From: Desulfobacteraceae bacterium UBA2245
GTDB lineage: Bacteria; Desulfobacterota; Desulfobacteria; Desulfobacterales; UBA2245
Assembly (NCBI GenBank): GCA_002347265.1
Contig: DDYB01000013.1
Location: 31,022 to 87,467, forward strand
Direction: 5' to 3'
DNA: 56,446 bases
Part shown: in pieces, positions 37,101 through 38,178 of the stretch
Layout of the letters: every line of letters begins with the position of its first letter
Numbering within the stretch: the stretch's first letter is position 1
The notes under the pieces: model-generated
Databases searched by the model: none
What the model was told of the DNA's origin: nothing
Seen by the model: the letters and a program-made list of their open reading frames with translations, nothing else
Made by a program: the position numbers and the translations under genes

Positions 37101-38178
37101 CGATGACGACATGCCCGAGGGAACGGAAGATGTGTTGCTCACCCTCGTTTCGAATGCCGCTTATACCATCGGCACCGCAGGAAGCGCCACGGTGGACATC
37201 TCGGATAACGACACCCCGCTGCCGAGTCTTTCCGTCGACCCCATGGTGGTTCAGGAGGGCGACAAGTCCAACAACCGGGTCACGTTTACGGCCAGGCTCT
37301 CGGTAGTCTCGGCGGACCCGGTTACCGTTACTGTCAATACAAAAAATGGAACGGCGCTGTGGGGGGATGATTACACCACATTGCAAACCACCCTCACCTT
37401 CAACCCCGGAGAGACGAGCAAGAGCTTCGTCGTCCGGGTCATCGGCGATACAATTACTGAAGGAACTGAAAGGTTTTTCATCGAACTGTCCGGGGCTACG
37501 AATGCGGTGATTGCGGGTGACGGATTATTCGAAGTAACGATTCTCGACGATGACCCTGCCCCGCTGATGGCGGCGGAAACAGCCACCGGGCCGCAGTCCA
37601 AGGTCGAGCTTCTGACCGAGGAACAGCTGACGCCGATCGTGGCGGAAGCCATTTCGCGGTGGGAAGCGGTTCTCGGGACTATCGACCTGAGCGGCATCGA
37701 CTTCCAGATCATGGATTTCGAGGGCCGCGGGCGCAGAATCCTCGGCCAGACCACGCCGGATATGATCTATATCGACGCCGACGCGGCCGGATGGTGCTGG
37801 TTCGTGGACCCGACGCCGCAGGATGACGTTGAATTCAGCGAGCCGGGCGGCGAAGACGCCGACCGGATGGATCTGCTCACCGCGGTGATGCACGAGATCG
37901 GCCATGCGCTGGGCTATGACGATCTGCCCGCCGACAGCGACGACCTGATGAGCGCCGCCCTGGATGCAGGGGACCGTCTGACGCCGGATGTCCAAAGCCT
38001 GGTGGTGATGGACACCTCCTACCTTGGCGACGACGATCCCCCGGATCCTGCCGCCAGGGCCATGGAAAATAATTTCTGGCTGAGGGAGTTTCTGATCACG
38101 CGGGCCCAGGGTGAACGCAACCCGTTCGAGCCCACGGAAGACATTCAAATCGTGATTGAGGACGAGGAGACCGAGTAG
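1192..38178 (+). CDS. Giant LEPR-XLL surface/secreted protein with C-terminal matrixin-like zinc protease
   Basis: One open frame of 12,328 codons. The N-terminus is very basic, then carries LEPRLLLSA at residues 31-39, the LEPR-XLL motif known at the start of very large envelope proteins. In order follow: about 13 copies of an H-F-TGQ...IGGL...YYVI repeat (residues 730-1930); a long Gly/Ala/Val-rich array of about 85-residue units (about 1990-5750) with inserted Y-YIG...LWKQVN modules; a beta-rich filamentous-type region; GNDTVT-type repeats (about 8020-8600); divergent Calx-beta units; RTX-like GGxGxD calcium-binding repeats (about 9320-11160); two lectin/LamG-like domains (about 11330-11660); four Calx-beta domains (about 11668-12125); and a matrixin-like domain with HEIGHALGYDD at 12234-12244. 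I infer an adhesin or matrix protein that binds calcium and cuts protein. No classical Sec signal peptide is seen. The type I-like exporter at 44605-52991 is its likely route out, by inference. Confidence 0.93.
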   Translation: MGIARNLRRLARKKDVVAARKPQRKAMMEPLEPRLLLSADLSYVMDGTKDLSLELNQIDGVDTFQLIDMDTNDVVDSIDASSVTSGIEIIGSSGDDRLIVDFTTPFSIPVSFIDSSSTDNDVLEIAGGDRTWNITGPDSGNVENVDFAGIENLTGAADNQDTFVFAQDGSLAGTVEGGAGGFDSLVLDGGTYDSLTYEAFDAHSGSINRDGDIISYAGLEPLWDNTSTTDRVISLSLLSDTATLSEVNGQLYLSDGSGTFEDLYFDKPSESLTINLGEGGDTLTVGNLGTVEYALSIYGGYSGDSGFWDGSDTVIFSATNDFEGNALKVEAETVTVNSSVQLSTGKSGVASGSIEFSGDTINIQSGAKLLATAEGSGGTPGDITLTAKTTDYSGISPIDVFPVDDVSINILSGANISGGQITLTADRTSMLGAPLTVVAVQSKTASINITGATIEGTAVTIEAETADEKPLEDGDMAYFNNYVLGPVLDYGDILGSVLGAIPVLGPLLQAVSVSIRSAESYVTLDGATITSSGDVTINAQTVIESVASASGGMDLRSGGGAGSIGSQLAGSAPFAVSYSESNATAITDLKGTTSITSTTGTVTVGSNIKNTTEAESITLINSEAGKGTVKTTVGGLSVAVTNSKTTANTLIGENVTINAGGNANVTAVGDLGNTANAGVSVFVDGFGGVSLALGFDKADIRAEVNGTITAVGAKTVLDLELGSVNTTNDTITIPGHGLTTGQELIYLAVDPEAPDSPLTAIGGLEPGTTYRVVVVDKDTIQLVRGETIDFNARRTLYVNPDSVQSVSRKEFITFEPGSATTVDLENNTITFADEHEFFTGQVVDYMVASDGGEAIWGLENEGTYVVSVVDDDTIKLGTINADDENATTEPFTDADGVTYYVINLTAGGATTSTVTFSPVGDDDAIILDNQIIFSGTHSFFTGQSVTYDAGTDGTAIGGLTDGSVYYVINTAADRIQLAASKADAEAGTAISLDASGVAGRVHNLANSSLVTFDPTGTDPAGDNATVDIENDEISFSSPHSFFTGQRVVYSNGGGTSISIGGLTHDQIYYVIATDTDRIKLALTEQDAINGVVVDLSTVGTGTSHSFDGSCDLTFDPVGNDDATIVDNEIIFADTHQFTTGQRLLYDAGLVDESPATAIGGLSDATDYYAIVTGTDRIKLALSKEDAEAYSEDNDTSINLDASVATGTEHSFTGYHVHLLSYEEAPLEFKVADAVETQGEGTIYFSDENGPVEHGLNTGDAVVYRPDLSFSQEIAIDRGTQFRLAQTTVTFEPGGTIGEGDDVENVIDADGKTIVLNAIHDFITGQRVHYDAGIGGTAITGLTDDTDYFVIASGDDRIQLASSREYALAGIAISGLAATEGSEHTLTAGAVDVADDLLVITNHGFQTGQEITYYTDGGDAIGGLTSGQTLYAIRINENILQLASSRTDASAGTAINLTSAGSGEVHAFQTSTVVPIFDGSRTTDSVDLANNTIELIGHGYATGQKVIYSAGDGDLIGGLNEGGEYYVKSEGDNLIKLGTTNSLDPKAILTETFLNLEGTTCYVVDLTDRGAIGLSLHSLTTATPVTFNPELIELLNIDLGTETITIYGHGFDDGEHVIYSAGGGDAIGGLEEGGEYVVIKVDDNHIKLGTPDAPDTTVALSEGATLGENLHTFTLANDDQTVVGFDPTEAKIKIAEHDFLGGETVYYSISGGGTPIGGQTEGYQYVVIYVDFDHIQLADVTYPDDPISLYGFEEAVGTTHTLTSYESISFDPTLRPAVVDGGIWNPDHGYETGDRVTYLKGLGGTAIGGLIDGHDYYVVVLDANRFGLADAENSANDPQHPESFTQVALTNVDLVDTIIERHGFERASTVVRGDLALGGLSAGGIYYVTRVDAHTIRLSDSLQGALAAQVIDLTLSYDQVTNATSLTHSLKRPNLESGINVTADLKAANKAIAKAGIGGIPNLSSMIGGDVAPSPKLLKSVVQGAGTSFKADKKQAVSIAASVAVSLFDHDVMAKVGSTAVLQSDADVNVKATTVQKAGIMVQGNISTGAAKTAPGNKQLAASVAVGVGVYDNTAQAIVEGGARIDAKDKISVSSGISYPFMLGAIPFYDFNIQEDSITDEVAKLLNGSLGMTGVFNMWSATKGKAPDAQMTITASVGITDYTNRSEAIIGDGALINQDPEDDWTVSDLNDQSVLVSAATSMDLINLAGVIHLNLNEAGLRDLIKSRQSGGFNSPFSLFGNEAKTLGIGGSVLVQNIENHTIASIGNADVRTGTSGGLTVKAEEDVFSFDFAQTGGNSGKFGVSGSFSFANQTSETLAQIGSGTVFTGGDLVVNAFSNATHVNFTGAVQLARQVGIGITAGSTMIDRDTEALIGTRMLTDTTLPGIAGTDINADAVTIEATNSGRIIGIGVAGAVVADVPGMTIKDKSGDPPPQIGAGIAGVVSFAGVDDLTRAYINDTGSISADGDVKLTAEDSTGIISIAGAAAFAKTSKTAVGIAGAFGFNDLDMTTEAFIIGTYVEDADNVNLTALRTGDIVAIAMGVAVAATSPKGAAGGASVAVSGSFSINNVRGATRTRIKDGDLEVSGDLLMDAKDEASILSVAIGGAGAGGQSSAAAVTGVVSFNTIDNIIESIIEDSRKDALNPGIDVGGGITLTATDNSAISADAGGVAIAITAKKGGSGGTGTVAVGAAVAVNEIGQSAEGEEYSHAVRTLIDNSDVAADGNITLTAVSNAQIESLAIGGAAAAQGGAGGGSSLTLAGAGAGTGNAIKVDIEAAILHDSIVSTTPGALGDIILTATDASHIYTDAGGVALALTIGAGGGGNSLAASVGIAAAVNEIDNRIVATIDDSKVIADGNILLDASAIAEVDQTLVFAKTAVIDNQITWTDHGLNTGDRVVYFNDGTGKDIGGLEDGRAYFVVEVDDNTIRLAADKAASQGDEPATITLSTTSETSTGDNHRFVTYENKIDALAFGVAAAVSTSAGGGGLGGALAGAGSGVSNTINNTIEASIKGADIGESQKVQAVNGGIQVLAADYAVINADAGGVAIAVRAGAGSGTSASLAFGASVALNDIENTVSALVDNSVIEAQTDISLLAQSQAVVDALTLAGSGSVAAGGGGSVGAAIAGAGAGSGNSISNTIQAKISGGSNITSTAGNLKVEAVDDASIVADSMGGSVAVSAGSQTSVGVAVGVSVAVNDIDNTVKAAIENSTLTDIGDLTVAATAAGGIDAISVAAAVSIAAGTQTGVAVSGGGAVAVNYIGTDASAYMSTTDAPFVDNVSITADNAAAIHAAIVSISASFGFGGSTGVAVALGVSFASNIIGWEPITGDDPTAYTPLESDYDYTSDQSAVTLEEDDRVKIASGTLEGNVYIYIGETTLSGQDLSAQTYSDQDTWRQVDFYTTGDDPDALVTGDRVKIVSGARAGNVYEYVGETVDLYTFTSDNVADLKTGDLVKVNAGYGEASETDTIRGVGTTIYRYLGPDTDDVDLTQQDYIGYDYVSGEGTKTLSTGDLVKLVPGYDTDGDYDTSEGEGTAVYEYLGTGASLDLATQDYTTADWVKVETLWESVGSARLTTQDYGNSDLWKQVNLKESPNVVEAYASGSGIQADGDIAIEAVSEQTIDAAVFAGSVAVSGGSTGVSVSGAGAGAMNLISADVQAYIDGDGTSGIDADSLTLFADDTSSIHAFTGAASLAAGFGGTGVAVAIGIAVAYNDIGNDITAYMANADDVSTDTGAVSITAGESAEIFSITSAASLSAAFGGTGVAVSGAGAIAVNTITNRVNAYIDNSDLTTTTTLTTDSAGDVIISASDTSTIDATVAAVAAAVAGGGTGVGVAIGASVAVNTIGYDLLLGHAQVLAYVEDSDITAAGDVELTAEADETITSRIVAGAVAIAAGGVGVGVGGSGVVAVNMMATDVNAFITSSTVSGDSVILTADDTSRIMAYGGAAAITGGFGGTGVAVSIGAAIAHNMIDNNVAAYIDKGSEDGSIRSAVTSTVGNIELHAWENTLINSVSAAASLAVAIGGVGVSVAGAGAEASNIVLTKTNAYVSDSDLVSAADVVVDAKSLSAAPTLSDIDKSTETEADALAALLDDASSTDVDDESTVDDESTEVVENNERDDDILDDQDFLNNTLAPLLPIEGTVDGDRLAVTLREEGKQWSVTDRDTGYTYTLTRVSVTKFTVSMSSIGATVISASAAIAGGGVGVGVSIGVAFATNLIGWDIDFDAAADYTTADELGMSLENGDTVKILDGVKEGYVYEYIGPTTAVYKYTTTDGYQTVNNGELVKVNSGYDDANVSEKSIYRYIGKDPLYTNLGSEDYTNDDRWESVGSSAFALQDFGNTDLWKQVNREENAVEVQAYISNSSVDAAGDLTQTAVSDQSIDALVVAGSAAVSGGGVAVSVSGAGAGAVNAISTDVKAFIDGDVAIGDGETSGIKADSITLRAEDTSGISAITGAASLGAAFGGVGVAVSIGVAGAVNEIDSDVAAYIYNADDGVETISGAITIEAIEAATINSITAAASLSAAIGGVGVAVSGAGAGASNLIFSSTEAYVLDSTLDSAGAVTIDAENTSTINAIVAATTASIAGGGVGVGVSIGAAVAVNIIEAESETDAAGVQAYVKNSDITADGALTLTATAEETIRAAVMAGSVAFAAGGVGVGVSGTGVVAVNEISADIKAFIDNEENTDGLIEAGSISLTADDTSEIMAFAGSASVAAAFGGVGVAVSIGVAFAHNMIDNDVAAYILGGTVESTIGDIELHAVERSLINAVSAAASVSFSGAGVSVSVSGAGAEASNVILTRTNAYIQDAEIISAGDVDLTAESLPAGGPAVTLTTTSDFAGKLDDAGSTDPDDPDTTTTDENADDIDADNDFLASLSTTLATNGIANSGDLAVTIRTEGEEWSVTDRYTGHTYTLTKVNSTTFQVSTPTIGATVIAASAALAAGGVGVGVSVGVSFATNLIGWDLNTDYDDGDTTNSEYTTADTPTSLSNGDLVKIGEGVKEGYIYKYIGTDPLVPEEDDETTVDLRTQDYGNTDLWEQVNLNDDNPAEIRAYIVNSSVDAVGNLTQTAISNQTIDALVVAGSAAISAGGVGVGVSGAGAGAINKITTDVQAFIDEDATLGTRQTVIEAGGVSLSAEDTSTVSAVTGAASLAGAVGGVGVAVSIGIAGAYNEISNDVASYIADADVTIRDYEYTVSDTPDELINGDRVQVGGDIYEYVGVDRSDPVNLAAEVYTSNPDWEIFDRYDYGIWDSPDELLQGDRVWTYGDIIYEYVGEDPLDPVNLYDEDYTDADLWKVVNTIQVTAIEAATIDAISAAASLAVSVGFAAVSISGAGAGATNVILTDTNAYIAASNLLSEGDVAITADNTAAINAGVLTASAAVAGGAVGVGASIGASVARNFIGYDDDLMDVQAYVTGSTVKVLGDVDLAAISNATVDAVVFSGSVALSGGAVAVSASGAGASVTNEVYANVQAYVATSTITGPQATNARAGDVSLAAHDTSTITATVAAASLAGSVGYIGTSVSIGVSVASNTIANNVQAYVSGSTVTADSLTVNALEDATITAQSSAASAAVSASIFGYAVSGGGAEATNSIDNTTKSYVSGGAIDVYGNLTVTARDNSTSTADVLSASAASGSIISISTGGSVADSTITSVVEAYLNSTSVFAGDITISATAVPKADLFAQGVNAGTLSVGVSKATATVSPDVDAWAGGNIWAGSLSINATLQKPSSGNSAIAEATGSVGGLIGIDATVTVATNAGDVSSYVANNSNLHIGATSLSAINSTSQVANSSSDAYGLIAVGTTKAKAESNTKTKAYLGTGVTLNGGSLSIAATGDDKNYAETTAGAGGLGAGASARPETYTTASVQAVIGESAQIVLSGTGGLTMAAAHTARPNTLVNTDSYGLIAGSGAEADNIIVSDVLTQIGSQAHVTARNIRLDAKNTLDKPALSGTNIDGSTGGLASGASVESDTTVDFSTIVEFDEGSVTSVVDPDGEFIVRAFNEIKATDEVSLFTAGAISGAGAYVSLETIQNLAQILIDKDATVTSKGDIEMEAQGATDVFLHSLSETYGAATVAVGDAIIVIKPENRIDVESGAYLLAEGNLYLSTGTDKNLTIASHSLEARVDNFAGSAIPINDLETRAIYLVDNIIEIHTGATVESYRNIDLNADDIGLASVVGMAKGVNWASEAADAINKALGGNTETFGPGEGLADAYGQVINDGTVRTGANRVKTLTLDYTVDENYVVTITGSGVSSPGFTVSSQNVDSSLMKALEDARANLLLYSIKDSSGNWVNPDLVAFYEDQIERIEQEMLDEGLAEEIDGAIVPIEQQAITVTVDPAIAQAGRVRVITDQMSGSGIFDAPRDAKIEIINNTPAFLIINGLEIPEFNGGLFFNGIEVTEIDLEDLEEGETASDLVNELIEDENQINVDKDNNHPDIDGVSDVSLITPSLQFTEETLAGSSGGVPEITIKNTLDVREGTTNIVPWPDITINGPVLNLRGKLTINNLPASGATGDVVINAEVNAMEMDIVSGGSVYIELIGDNTVYHVGGEPYSNWLPLTGGDGTVAADLNTITTLAMNNYLSTEPSTPSLLADRITIKAEFINVNGIIQSGKADYSLTLNKSVADQIQAARLGSATLTTLNTGSTDFFVQYDRVKDQVIINELEPAGGYVDLTGHILNTLNGQIIVYGGYPDIQITNTMSLVDLGNDNVDIVLNRIDASDRGEGTLIIKDKAKGVVTGTIERQVWNETTQQFDTVIETASVPYTTIYQMQDDGTVLVSENGTSVPYTSIYEPEDGWRYGWSVGKTTQTETIREYTIKDWLGIDGLVPDEYEPDVEYTKTLSLELIDSSNYFFEPTPSNSADYTHLETVVDAWVTDPEWEQTGYKKTSTWYGENDYWYQYTRISGGTTVDTHTIQADRDISISFIGHDEGSITINAGSADVIVAGKLQNDTGTTSITTTGGIDTVDSADSSASGLIGGRIVDLSAGGQIGDEQAPLRVDLSNTESDTRLDVDTVNGAVFIDEINGDMRVGTITAGNDHDVTLTADGSILTEPTGSGISGGAIHLTATDGDIGAADSLLPIDTGITQRDILSAYADAGGVYVSETDGDLRLFEIIAAEDVTVQVLSGDLLDGNSTEVADERAIEDLRATVWADLHLTEGTGANAKIADTKTALSSAKTAEYRTYWNWRMQQENYLVFREGSGVYDAGALLELSDAEMAYFEEFYHAQGIAEEVPDENLDTYVENAILTLRTSRTEQYRDLDGTYGNVGGTDGDVDTFDAGYIVPLTTDEIDAIDASIKVWTEAELINAVGAGLLKAVTDTQINKEDPNIVGNNVTLDVSGKIGRTGGQELIPIGTDPNLTDDQRVILGAAERDDVFYLITDRVQATVNFNASTGAITRTDGTWWSSEFTEGMVIQIEGDTANATEEGPFYRILSVSESTITVNGSITALKATESGELVHISGITLDPTDFTGTLKYVQVQLREDLDILADEHLTVTAGDETFLGSEQDIFLDEFQIGTTDSGADLRIRTSGSIINAVGSSATNITSGDLLLEASTGSIGAMDNRIYLDLIDAIGDKASLTARTTRDVVLTERDGDMNVSTIYSSAGDVDLIADGSIFDDNGNEFVNIEANDIRLEAGGAIGADGNALDIEARGDGLAIGHGLLTATAENDIFITEGFGDMNVRNVLSKSGDVSLTAAASILDAVDLTDPTKPTDPTTSNESWTGSRLKADVLGNNITLVAELGYIGAAGNELDIDSRRGGSGVLNSQSEENTYIFETSGDVYLEQIGTGADETAFITAPVGGIYNGADAGVSNVTGGRAFLIANSNIGTAEKPLYTTIGVIQSISTTGSTYVDNQGELEVDVIGDGIGQTAGGDIEVTASSPITISADVNSGEDIIYTAEGTAAADYDNIRLMSGISVTAVGSITFNAEDDVLIDSNAVINATGDIVVYVGDDFTLAAGASITTSGTLYIYADRESGAYADPGTGSTITIYGTIQAANLVIQGAGDEDHIYNYGSINLSNVVNIYGDDSDDQINLTSNISAKEIHIYGYAGDDTVTITGTMIATDAFTIDTGTGNDTVTVANTGTITAGYIGIETGTGDDTITVEEGGSLSATGDGSNRTMADGSGRTFIMGAGIVTTGDGNDTITISGDLAVSGALSITTGAGVDSLTVTDSGDVDAATMVINTGSESDIIQLDGDVYASGTIDVYLETGNDEFEVTGSITTSNLMISAGEGNDTVTFDLDYDAEGRMLTGPVQVFGGAGDDLVIVNRLHTRTHVMDIDGQGGTDDVIVNARGGATDYVINVFDTGAPDDGVDTLTINGTDNADVFLLRKNFVALLTANGTDGDGRPIFDNAVERINYNGSINGRLAVSSGAGDDEFYVDDNSTITTLDGGQGNDFFQIGQVFGTNPNGYDYDGNGVLDDPRVVADGDEIDLLQITRGWLSQGISYATTIFGGEDGDTFNVYSNKAVLRMEGESGNDVFVIRAFIADNDILANGGGDDDYFEYNINAPVSINGGLGFDTVVAIGTEMADAFIITNEGIFGAGLNIRLDGVEEAVEVDGLEGDDTFYVLSTRDNVVTTVIGGLGSDTFNIAGDVTKTVISQDLNGRSAVINQAAVSEAGNPYDKLLVDGVAVTIADPTLGKVLITESDGYTELIEDSIATDATDSYDISLVAPLGGVDTNTVAYLTVSAGISSSYDKRLTTPDGGTEADSALVSIDGVTWQRALVLTFTSSDWTTPQTVLVKAAHDDTLEGERKVMISHSLMIAAADPEGTLSAQDVAAFDGIAIPNVEVRVLDDDLGTLLIRESDNSTRVLEGDNGIIDTYDVKLSVDPTETVTVNLDFGFDNQVQVFDLSSATPDVPITSLTFGPDNNDWRTLTVKAIDDTVRENTGVVTITHSFESIDPVYSDAQAVELDVQVFDNESAEVLVTESDGSTRVVMNVEGDDYTLRLVSDPGAEVYVNLYGDGQTVFTGAETVGETDDQLVWRDLGEAQPLTVAFATNSTEADTLTLTRMSWTDVGFSIGTLFKIDDGITIFKVNNIVDNWDGGTLVSSTLTLTTDGVVPSEGPAEVSLQRVTPAVMFDSTNWWQEVRISIEADPNFVADPDQMYVRNEPRRQHVINEISGPLIIEGGVAEGKDRSIQPAVMLPTETTGLPKDISLLTDETQQADRLNVFNDSSTSDDQGWMTSVELSNEVVSLDNAINISGLGMGTGLTVDISEAQDGTNLVDFPGGITFDDIEITEIMLGQGNDTFTIDATSAGTPGAEEFIVTVVHGGGNTELESGLMGGDTITVTGGGGENSPLVIYGDTAQDGSRYDSRPDLNIFTGNAVTFANAGNDVIDASESQAVTIYGGAGNDTINGSQAGDHLAGGSGDDTIYGEGGNDHIYGDSGFNLAFDVTKNAGDNAVVSRLLTVSTANASAAINSDGLIAGKDKIYGEGGNDIVFGDLGVVDQLSLKLLSTGDVTEIRSEQFGNGEADYLEGGSDNDIILGGNKGDEIHAGEGNNIVLGDEGWIKYNTDGNLADIDLIESLSTTDEGGADTITTGAGNDIVIGGRFNDGITAGDGNNLVIGDSGRITAASADGPQLGVAMTYGLIETIAFGDGGSDAITAGSGADIILGGHNDGDGLTVETITAGEGNNIVIGDDGKIDYTRADRLITAGADTDPSDIDLIESLSTTQYGGVDTINSGDGDDIILGGRFGDTINARNGDNIVFGDSGQILAATTDSLAGQLHFDGQPITLGRIETIEDADGGVDTITTLTGYDIVLGGHGGDTITVSLIAEPENQAASAPDSGNIVLGDTGYIDYDDDSNADDIDEIASTTTKPTWGVDSSLTAVIVEVGGVDTINSGDGDDIIIGGRFGDTINARNGDNIVFGDSGRILAATVDSETQPHFAGQPITLGRVETIEDTDGGVDTITTLTGYDIVFGGHGGDTITVSLIADPDNKAALAPDSGNIVLGDTGYIDYDDDGAPDDIDEIKSTTTTAAWGVDANLDAVIVEVGGVDTINSGDGDDIILGGRFGDTINARNGDNIVFGDSGQILAATVDSETQPHFAGQPITLGRMETIEDTDGGVDTITTLTGYDIVLGGHEGDQITASLITAESASNDSNIVLGDTGYIVYDNDGDPNDIDEIKSTSTIPTLGVDANLDAVIVNVGGVDTINSGDGDDIIIGGRFGDTINARNGDNIVFGDSGQIVAAVVDAPQFAGQPITIDLITTIQPGDGGMDTISTGDDNDIIFGGFDGDTITAGGDSDYVLGDNGKLDYVLASDDVAGRPDIGTVYLDSLSDNPSTLDLASTTDPIYGGDDVIRGNAGDDVIFGGTGKDRIWGDTSDGSNGTGPDGDDGKDLIFGDHGKIYPSLPNGNPGDPNFKYYNNNFFAIDTQEEHLGDDDVIFGNGNDDTILGQQGDDVIFGGTGYDILIGGHNVLDGHDEMDDMDDAQKDAITSGVLADKNPSDINDINDVMDGGSEEDILAGDNAIVIRQVDSISSRFQTLVGETIYSLIDQSLDGLISVNVGFKSNVADTSQVKPDSTVGYTVTLLNHSAEIEQTAADHPALPRWFGNDVMAGGSQDDMLFGELGDDIMQGDGSIELHDTNDPEDAIGFNPSPAADPSFTIPDGSGYFLVDDDPVNDTVDEGVMLFFKVDERFADGDDYMEGNGGNDRMYGNLGQDDMIGGSSVLFGLDDKTALFYGLAAGDFARPDGADLMYGSAGDPARLARNDFVGTGLSESTGDDPLIPTANRHALDADVMMGDNANIYRLVGIKDYTENDISDPIYGYLQFNYDRSYDTGISDTAVVTEDRGDLRIKPRAVELLDYTYSFDDSNPLDIKAQWSGIGYGDLMYGESGDDIIHGMSGDDVLFGNSDDDDLYGEIGADWISGGTGIDGILGDDGLLLTSRNSLMGEQLYGILPNAPYQGALKPNDEVDPNALNAIISTPGNIQQATINIDGEIKKTVDLIAFDLDGITAGYNDILYGGLGDDWMHAGSGDDAMLGGEALSPFYSGTNSSGDLFESELISSESDAYGLTGFELVNTLLQIQQQEPANDGMANAENPFWFAFAPYNPGDILRYEGETEAIGDDPHGKTRQEFALYNEYFPRRKLLLDETGNAVETGANGVFDFLLNFDETEGPLGFAFSDGAKATDGDDRMFGDAGNDWIVGGTGRDHMYGGRGDDLLNMDDNHDSGSEATNKTPIPNPLDNTIADEYQAYSDIVYGGAGRDIMIINTGADRAIDWVGEYNSYIAPFSPFGAFHISRALAPQIPEYIMALADSDGTDTTIPHGTLYAEQKSNDVRVDDPSQTLRQGEPYGELGLVRQTDYDWQAQTGAPNDPQPGNLQGQREIMRRELFTAGDPTFAFSPELGTWLLVNGTYQAAPEALGEDAISIYNLNDYQPPYMEILASMSVNKATGGLKANAYIIFDYQNETDFKFAGIDTGLDKIQIGHRTELEGWVVDTQINMRLLENSFYDLTLVMYGTVATIWVNQSVSASFDFGNALNDGYIGLGTSNAKATFDDFQVQKLPPTITFEYSVAEKPLDYILGEWALTDGRYTGAPGAVSDTALATGYLEVCAYSRLEMEAAIQTSTLGGLVFDYYSDEDFKFAAVKANSNQIIIGHRTSQGWSIDAAVDYTITAGQSYTLGVGMFGSSVSVTVNGEAVAGFVYNSLLNDGEYGLLSKDGTSTFDNFLVRGDDPAYQTIISPIVSIADTTVVEGDGVAYVTVELSKSSDETVSVDYETLAGTASAGSDYTSDFGTITFQPGETSQQIALTILSDEVEEDEEAFTVRLSNPTSGLEIGRDTAVVTIRDDDAPPLVSVSDAVITEGDSGTTLVPVEFKLSKASSYTVTVNYATADITAEAGSDYLAATNTVTFNPGVTSVWVDFTVSGDDVQESNEDFRITLSAPSNATIGDGEGVVTIVNDDQIPTVTVTGEDAVASEDLDAGAFSISRDFTDGPLTVVLNLGGLAVLNEDYTITASGGYWDGIDTLTLADGIGFATLTITPIDDDMPEGTEDVLLTLVSNAAYTIGTAGSATVDISDNDTPLPSLSVDPMVVQEGDKSNNRVTFTARLSVVSADPVTVTVNTKNGTALWGDDYTTLQTTLTFNPGETSKSFVVRVIGDTITEGTERFFIELSGATNAVIAGDGLFEVTILDDDPAPLMAAETATGPQSKVELLTEEQLTPIVAEAISRWEAVLGTIDLSGIDFQIMDFEGRGRRILGQTTPDMIYIDADAAGWCWFVDPTPQDDVEFSEPGGEDADRMDLLTAVMHEIGHALGYDDLPADSDDLMSAALDAGDRLTPDVQSLVVMDTSYLGDDDPPDPAARAMENNFWLREFLITRAQGERNPFEPTEDIQIVIEDEETE
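3380..6960 (+). repeat. TGQ/IGGL repeat array inside the giant protein
   Basis: About 13 tandem units of roughly 80-110 residues share the pattern H-x-F-x-TGQ-x-V-x-Y, then IGGL-x-x-G-x-x-YYVI, then D-x-I-x-LA. Examples start near 3400, 3695, 4003, 4309, 4597, 5147, 5396, 5684, 6013, 6277 and 6550. One near 4950 is shortened and the last, near 6773, is degenerate. A lone extra copy sits at about 9838-10070. I do not recognise a named family. The fold is probably a small beta domain. Confidence 0.85.
7130..18450 (+). repeat. Gly/Ala/Val-rich array of about 85-residue units
   Basis: Dozens of units follow the pattern GxGVAVSxxGAxAxNxI, then VxAYIxxS, then a GDVxLTAxDxSxIxA stretch and an alanine-rich segment. 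From about 11130 the units fall into larger blocks that each begin with a GW segment and a Y-YIG module. The composition is strongly biased (Ala, Gly, Val, Asp, Ser), which gives long spurious open frames on the other strand. Confidence 0.8.
11160..11945 (+). repeat. Y-YIG...LWKQVN modules, first cluster
   Basis: Several tandem copies of a 45-60 residue module of the form YTTxDxPxxLxxGDxVKI, then G-x-VYEYIG, then a DL-x-x-QDY-x-x-x-LWKQV tail. Further copies lie at about 13850-14220, 16060-16290 and 16720-17055. They are inserted between the Gly/Ala-rich units and are much more aromatic than their surroundings. The family is not recognised. Confidence 0.75.
25250..26950 (+). other. GNDTVT-type calcium-binding-like repeats within the giant protein
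   Basis: This stretch carries repeated short motifs such as GYAGDDTVTI, GTGNDTVTV, GTGDDTITV and GDGNDTITI, then GGAGDDLVIV. They are relatives of the hemolysin-type nonapeptide repeat, expected to form a calcium-loaded beta roll outside the cell. Confidence 0.7.
29140..34680 (+). other. RTX-like calcium-binding repeat region
   Basis: Many nonapeptide-type motifs occur here, for example GGAGNDTI, GGSGDDTIYGEGGND, GGTGKDRIWGD, GQQGDDVIFGGTG and GGTGRDHMYGGRGDD. These are the repeats that fold into a beta roll when calcium is bound and are typical of type I-secreted proteins. Variant units ending NNIVLGDxG and DNIVFGDSG fill the middle of the region. Confidence 0.85.
30172..31750 (+). repeat. 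Near-identical direct DNA repeats of about 480 bp
   Basis: The 9-mer GGCGGCGTG that opens the GVDTINSGDGDD segment recurs at 30172, 30652 and 31129, and as GGTGGAGTT at 31591. This gives periods of 480, 477 and 462 bp. Within each unit long stretches are almost identical in DNA. The fourth unit is cut short after the FGDSGQI segment (about 31710-31750). All periods are multiples of 3, so the frame survives changes in copy number. Confidence 0.9.
35185..36175 (+). other. Two lectin/LamG-like domains in tandem
   Basis: Residues about 11330-11490 and 11510-11660 are copies of one domain. Each has a GxWxLxxGxYxxAP opening, a GGLxxxxxxIFDY/VFDYxxxxDFKFA segment, an IxIGHRT segment and a closing FDxFxVxxL. 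The pattern fits concanavalin A-like/LamG carbohydrate- or ligand-binding domains. Confidence 0.65.
36190..37560 (+). other. Four Calx-beta domains
   Basis: Four consecutive units of about 110 residues carry the Calx-beta signature: xVxEGDxG..., VxVxYxTxxGTAxxGxDY, then GxxxFxPGETS, then a final VTIxDDD. These are calcium-binding beta-sandwich spacers common in surface adhesins. They lead directly into the protease-like domain. Confidence 0.85.
37600..38010 (+). other. C-terminal matrixin-like metalloprotease domain
   Basis: The zinc-binding motif HEIGHALGYDD lies at residues 12234-12244 (His12234 and His12238 as ligands, Glu12235 as catalytic base, Asp12244 at the third-ligand position). 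A Met-turn candidate DLMSAAL follows around residue 12253. The preceding segment (WEAVLGTIDLSGIDFQI, then ILGQTT and YIDADAAGW) resembles the N-terminal half of matrixin-type catalytic domains. After this only the short tail ending WLREFLIT...EDEETE remains. Confidence 0.8.
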
